Of a stretch of DNA of 64,000 nucleotides, positions 62,118-64,000 are shown piece after piece. The position numbers and the translations under genes are program-made. The notes under the pieces are model-generated. The model did no database searches. It saw only the letters and a list, made by a program, of their open reading frames with translations, and had not been told where the DNA came from. Source of the DNA: an uncultured Polaribacter sp. (lineage in GTDB: Bacteria; Bacteroidota; Bacteroidia; Flavobacteriales; Flavobacteriaceae); assembly GCA_947497755.1 (NCBI GenBank), contig CANMHT010000009.1, forward strand, positions 1 to 64,000, read 5' to 3'. Every line of letters starts with the position of its first letter. The first letter of the stretch is position 1.

Positions 62118-63610
62118 TGAGTATAAAATCAGTATTTGCAATTCCATTTGCTAAACAAGTCACAAAACGTGTTTTTAAGTGGGCAAATAATCCACATAAA
62201 ACACAAGAAAAGGTATTTAAAAAGTTAATTGCTAAAGCTAAAAATACAGCTTTTGGGAAAGATCATGACTTTGCTTCTATAAAAAACTACGCTGATTTTA
62301 AAAAGCGAGTAAAGGTACAAGATTATGAAGGCTTAAGGCCTTATGTTGATAGGATTGTAGCTGGAGAAAAAGATGTACTTTGGAAAGGTAAACCGATTTA
62401 TTTTGCCAAAACTTCAGGAACAACTTCTGGTGCAAAATACATCCCAATTACTAAAGACTCAATGCCAACACATATTAAAGCTGCGCGTAATGCTTTGTTG
62501 TTTTACATTGCAGAAAAAAATGATGCAAGCTTTGTAAATGGTAAGATGATTTTTTTACAAGGTAGTCCAGTTCTAGAAAATAAAAACGGAATTAAACTAG
62601 GTAGGTTAAGTGGAATTGTTGCACATTATGTACCTCAATATTTATTAAAGAATCGATTACCTAGTTGGGAAACTAATTGCATAGAAGATTGGGATACGAA
62701 AGTTGATGCAATTGTTGAAGAAACGGTTAATGAAAACATGTCTGTAATTAGCGGAATTCCGTCTTGGGTACAAATGTATTTTGAGAAGTTAATCGAAAAA
62801 ACAGGGAAAACGGTTTCTGAATTGTTTCCAGATTTTAACTTCTTTATTTATGGAGGAGTAAATTTTGAACCCTATAAAAATAAGTTTGAAACTTTAATTG
62901 GTAAAAAGGTTGATTATATTGAATTGTATCCTGCTTCAGAAGGATTTATCGCATATCAAGATTCACAAACAGCACCAGGAATGTTATTGCAATTAAACTC
63001 TGGAATCTTTTATGAGTTTATACCAGCAACTGAATTTTTTGATGAAAATCCAACAAGAATTTCTCTAAAAGATGTACAGTTAGGAGTTAATTATGTTATT
63101 ATATTAAATACAAATGCAGGACTTTGGGGATATAATATTGGAGATACCGTTGAGTTTACTTCTCTACAACCTTACCGTATAAAAGTTACTGGTAGAATTA
63201 AACATTTTATTTCTGCTTTTGGAGAACATGTTATTGGTAAAGAGGTAGAAAAAGCATTGAATGATGCTATTAAAGGAACTGCGATTAATGTGAGCGAATT
63301 TACCGTTGCGCCACAAGTGAACCCAGAAAATGGATTGCCTTATCACGAGTGGTTTATTGAGTTTGAAAATGAACCAGAAAACTTAGAAGAGTTTGCTGCC
63401 AAAATTGACGCCTCGATGCAAAGCCAAAATATTTATTATCTGGATTTGATTGAAGGAAAAATATTACGTCAGTTGGTAATTAGTAAAGTGAAAAAGGGCG
63501 GTTTTCATGAGTATATGAAATCAATTGGAAAGTTTGGAGGACAAAATAAAATCCCACAATTGTCTGACAATAGAAAAATTGCAGATGTATTGCAGGATTT
63601 TTTAATTTAA
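62117..63610 (+). CDS. GH3-family protein (acyl-acid-amido synthetase superfamily)
   Basis: 497 residues. AMP-forming motifs: FAKTSGTTSGAKYIPIT (about 96-112) as the P-loop, ELYPASEGFIAYQ as the acidic second motif, and YNIGDTVEFTSLQPYRIKVTGR as the third. Plant GH3 enzymes join amino acids to acyl acids such as auxin; bacterial relatives are widespread in Bacteroidota but their substrates are unknown. Coupled to the M23 gene through TAATG, which hints at a link with cell-envelope metabolism, by position only. Confidence 0.92.
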   Translation: MSIKSVFAIPFAKQVTKRVFKWANNPHKTQEKVFKKLIAKAKNTAFGKDHDFASIKNYADFKKRVKVQDYEGLRPYVDRIVAGEKDVLWKGKPIYFAKTSGTTSGAKYIPITKDSMPTHIKAARNALLFYIAEKNDASFVNGKMIFLQGSPVLENKNGIKLGRLSGIVAHYVPQYLLKNRLPSWETNCIEDWDTKVDAIVEETVNENMSVISGIPSWVQMYFEKLIEKTGKTVSELFPDFNFFIYGGVNFEPYKNKFETLIGKKVDYIELYPASEGFIAYQDSQTAPGMLLQLNSGIFYEFIPATEFFDENPTRISLKDVQLGVNYVIILNTNAGLWGYNIGDTVEFTSLQPYRIKVTGRIKHFISAFGEHVIGKEVEKALNDAIKGTAINVSEFTVAPQVNPENGLPYHEWFIEFENEPENLEEFAAKIDASMQSQNIYYLDLIEGKILRQLVISKVKKGGFHEYMKSIGKFGGQNKIPQLSDNRKIADVLQDFLI

Positions 63611-63617
63611 AATAAGG

Positions 63618-64000
63618 TTATTTGCCTTTATAAGGTAAATATCCAACTTCTTTTACACTAACAGACTCAAACAATTGCCTTGGAGTAACTACAGTTTCTG
63701 TTGTGGTAACTTTAGGGATATTTTTATCTGTTAATGAAGTTGCTATAGGTTCCATATTAATTTCTTCAGTAGAAAATGGAATTTGCATTGGTTCGTTTCT
63801 TACAGCGTCATCAATTTCTAAAGCATAGTTAGCGTTTTTATAAATCATTGCTACTAAAGTAGAACAGGCTACCATTTTTCGTTGATGATTATTGTTGTAC
63901 TCATTAATTAATTTTTGAATGGTTTCTACCATAAGATCTGCAATCCAAGGAGTAAATTTACTCGCAAGCATTTTATATAAAGTTCCACTACTATAACGCA
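63618..64000 (-). CDS. C-terminal part of an uncharacterised protein, 5' end outside window
   Basis: The frame runs from the stop at 63618 to the window edge with no stop; before the Met at 63971 it reads RYSSGTLYK, which looks like normal protein, so the start is probably upstream. The visible 127 residues have a helical part (about ADLMVETIQKLINEYNNNHQ) and a less ordered Thr/Val-rich tail ending VSVKEVGYLPYKGK. I recognise no family. It converges on the GH3 gene with 7 nt between the stops. Confidence 0.65.
   Translation of the reverse strand, partial: RYSSGTLYKMLASKFTPWIADLMVETIQKLINEYNNNHQRKMVACSTLVAMIYKNANYALEIDDAVRNEPMQIPFSTEEINMEPIATSLTDKNIPKVTTTETVVTPRQLFESVSVKEVGYLPYKGK

Noticed and set aside
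63619..63642. Hairpin TATTTGCCTT/AAGGTAAATA at the end of the last gene
   Set aside because: It is inside coding sequence, has a mismatch, and no T-run follows on either strand.

Overview
The window is a strongly AT-rich chromosomal segment of a member of the Bacteroidota, almost certainly family Flavobacteriaceae (a marine Tenacibaculum/Polaribacter-like organism is the best guess; genus is inference). Signs of this are type IX secretion (T9SS) sorting domains of both type A and type B, a PorP/SprF-family protein, TonB receptors with N-terminal carboxypeptidase-regulatory-like domains, TAnnTTTG-type -7 promoter elements, little evidence of Shine-Dalgarno sites, frequent TTG start codons, and the flavobacterial neighbourhood upp / trmB / two small membrane proteins.

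Layout. 1-11.8 kb is a surface and secretion cluster: the end of a large repetitive protein, a type B T9SS substrate followed by PorP/SprF and a PD40/OmpA protein, a 1789-residue type A T9SS surface protein, and small envelope proteins. 11.75-12.7 kb is gene-free. 12.7-14.3 kb encodes a secreted protein built of 17-residue repeats. 14.34-16.33 kb is a gene-free array of five 330-410 bp units carrying two alternative cores in the order A-B-A-A-B. 16.7-20.9 kb holds a TlpA-like thioredoxin, a zinc-ribbon membrane protein, a second secreted protein sharing its N-terminal module with the 12.7 kb gene, a secreted PI-PLC-like enzyme and an orphan. 21-23.9 kb is housekeeping: tRNA-Leu(CAA), prs, rplY, pth, queD and a 31-codon membrane micro-ORF. 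24-32.8 kb is metabolism and repair: a crotonase, MATE transporter, universal stress protein, AddB-like nuclease, omega-amidase-like enzyme, acyl-ACP desaturase and PlsC. 32.9-36.5 kb is a TonB receptor plus lipoprotein pair. 36.7-40.5 kb holds pgi, an M23 peptidase and a DUF3108 protein. 40.7-44.5 kb is aromatic amino-acid catabolism (tryptophan dioxygenase; homogentisate dioxygenase and 4-hydroxyphenylpyruvate dioxygenase with a four-helix-bundle gene wedged between them). 44.7-54.4 kb is an iron and Fe-S neighbourhood: siderophore receptor, two small membrane proteins, PepSY reductase, methyltransferase, flavodoxin, then convergently a ferredoxin and its reductase, NifU-like and Mrp/ApbC proteins. 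54.5-64 kb is housekeeping: ATL repair protein, LysE exporter, trmB, upp, a glycosyltransferase, yicC-gmk-nadD, M23 peptidase, GH3 protein and a partial gene.

The strongest candidates for undescribed biology are (i) the A-B-A-A-B repeat array with its nested-hairpin core, whose linker vocabulary reappears at both ends of the four-helix-bundle gene that interrupts the tyrosine operon; (ii) a near-ideal CRP/FNR-family palindrome centred about 41 bp upstream of the predicted start of the ferredoxin reductase transcript; (iii) a perfect 12-bp inverted repeat over the -33 element of the siderophore receptor promoter; and (iv) two genes whose start codons lie exactly 7 nt after a TATTTTTG element, suggesting leaderless transcripts. 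No transposase, integrase, CRISPR array, rRNA or reverse transcriptase was seen.
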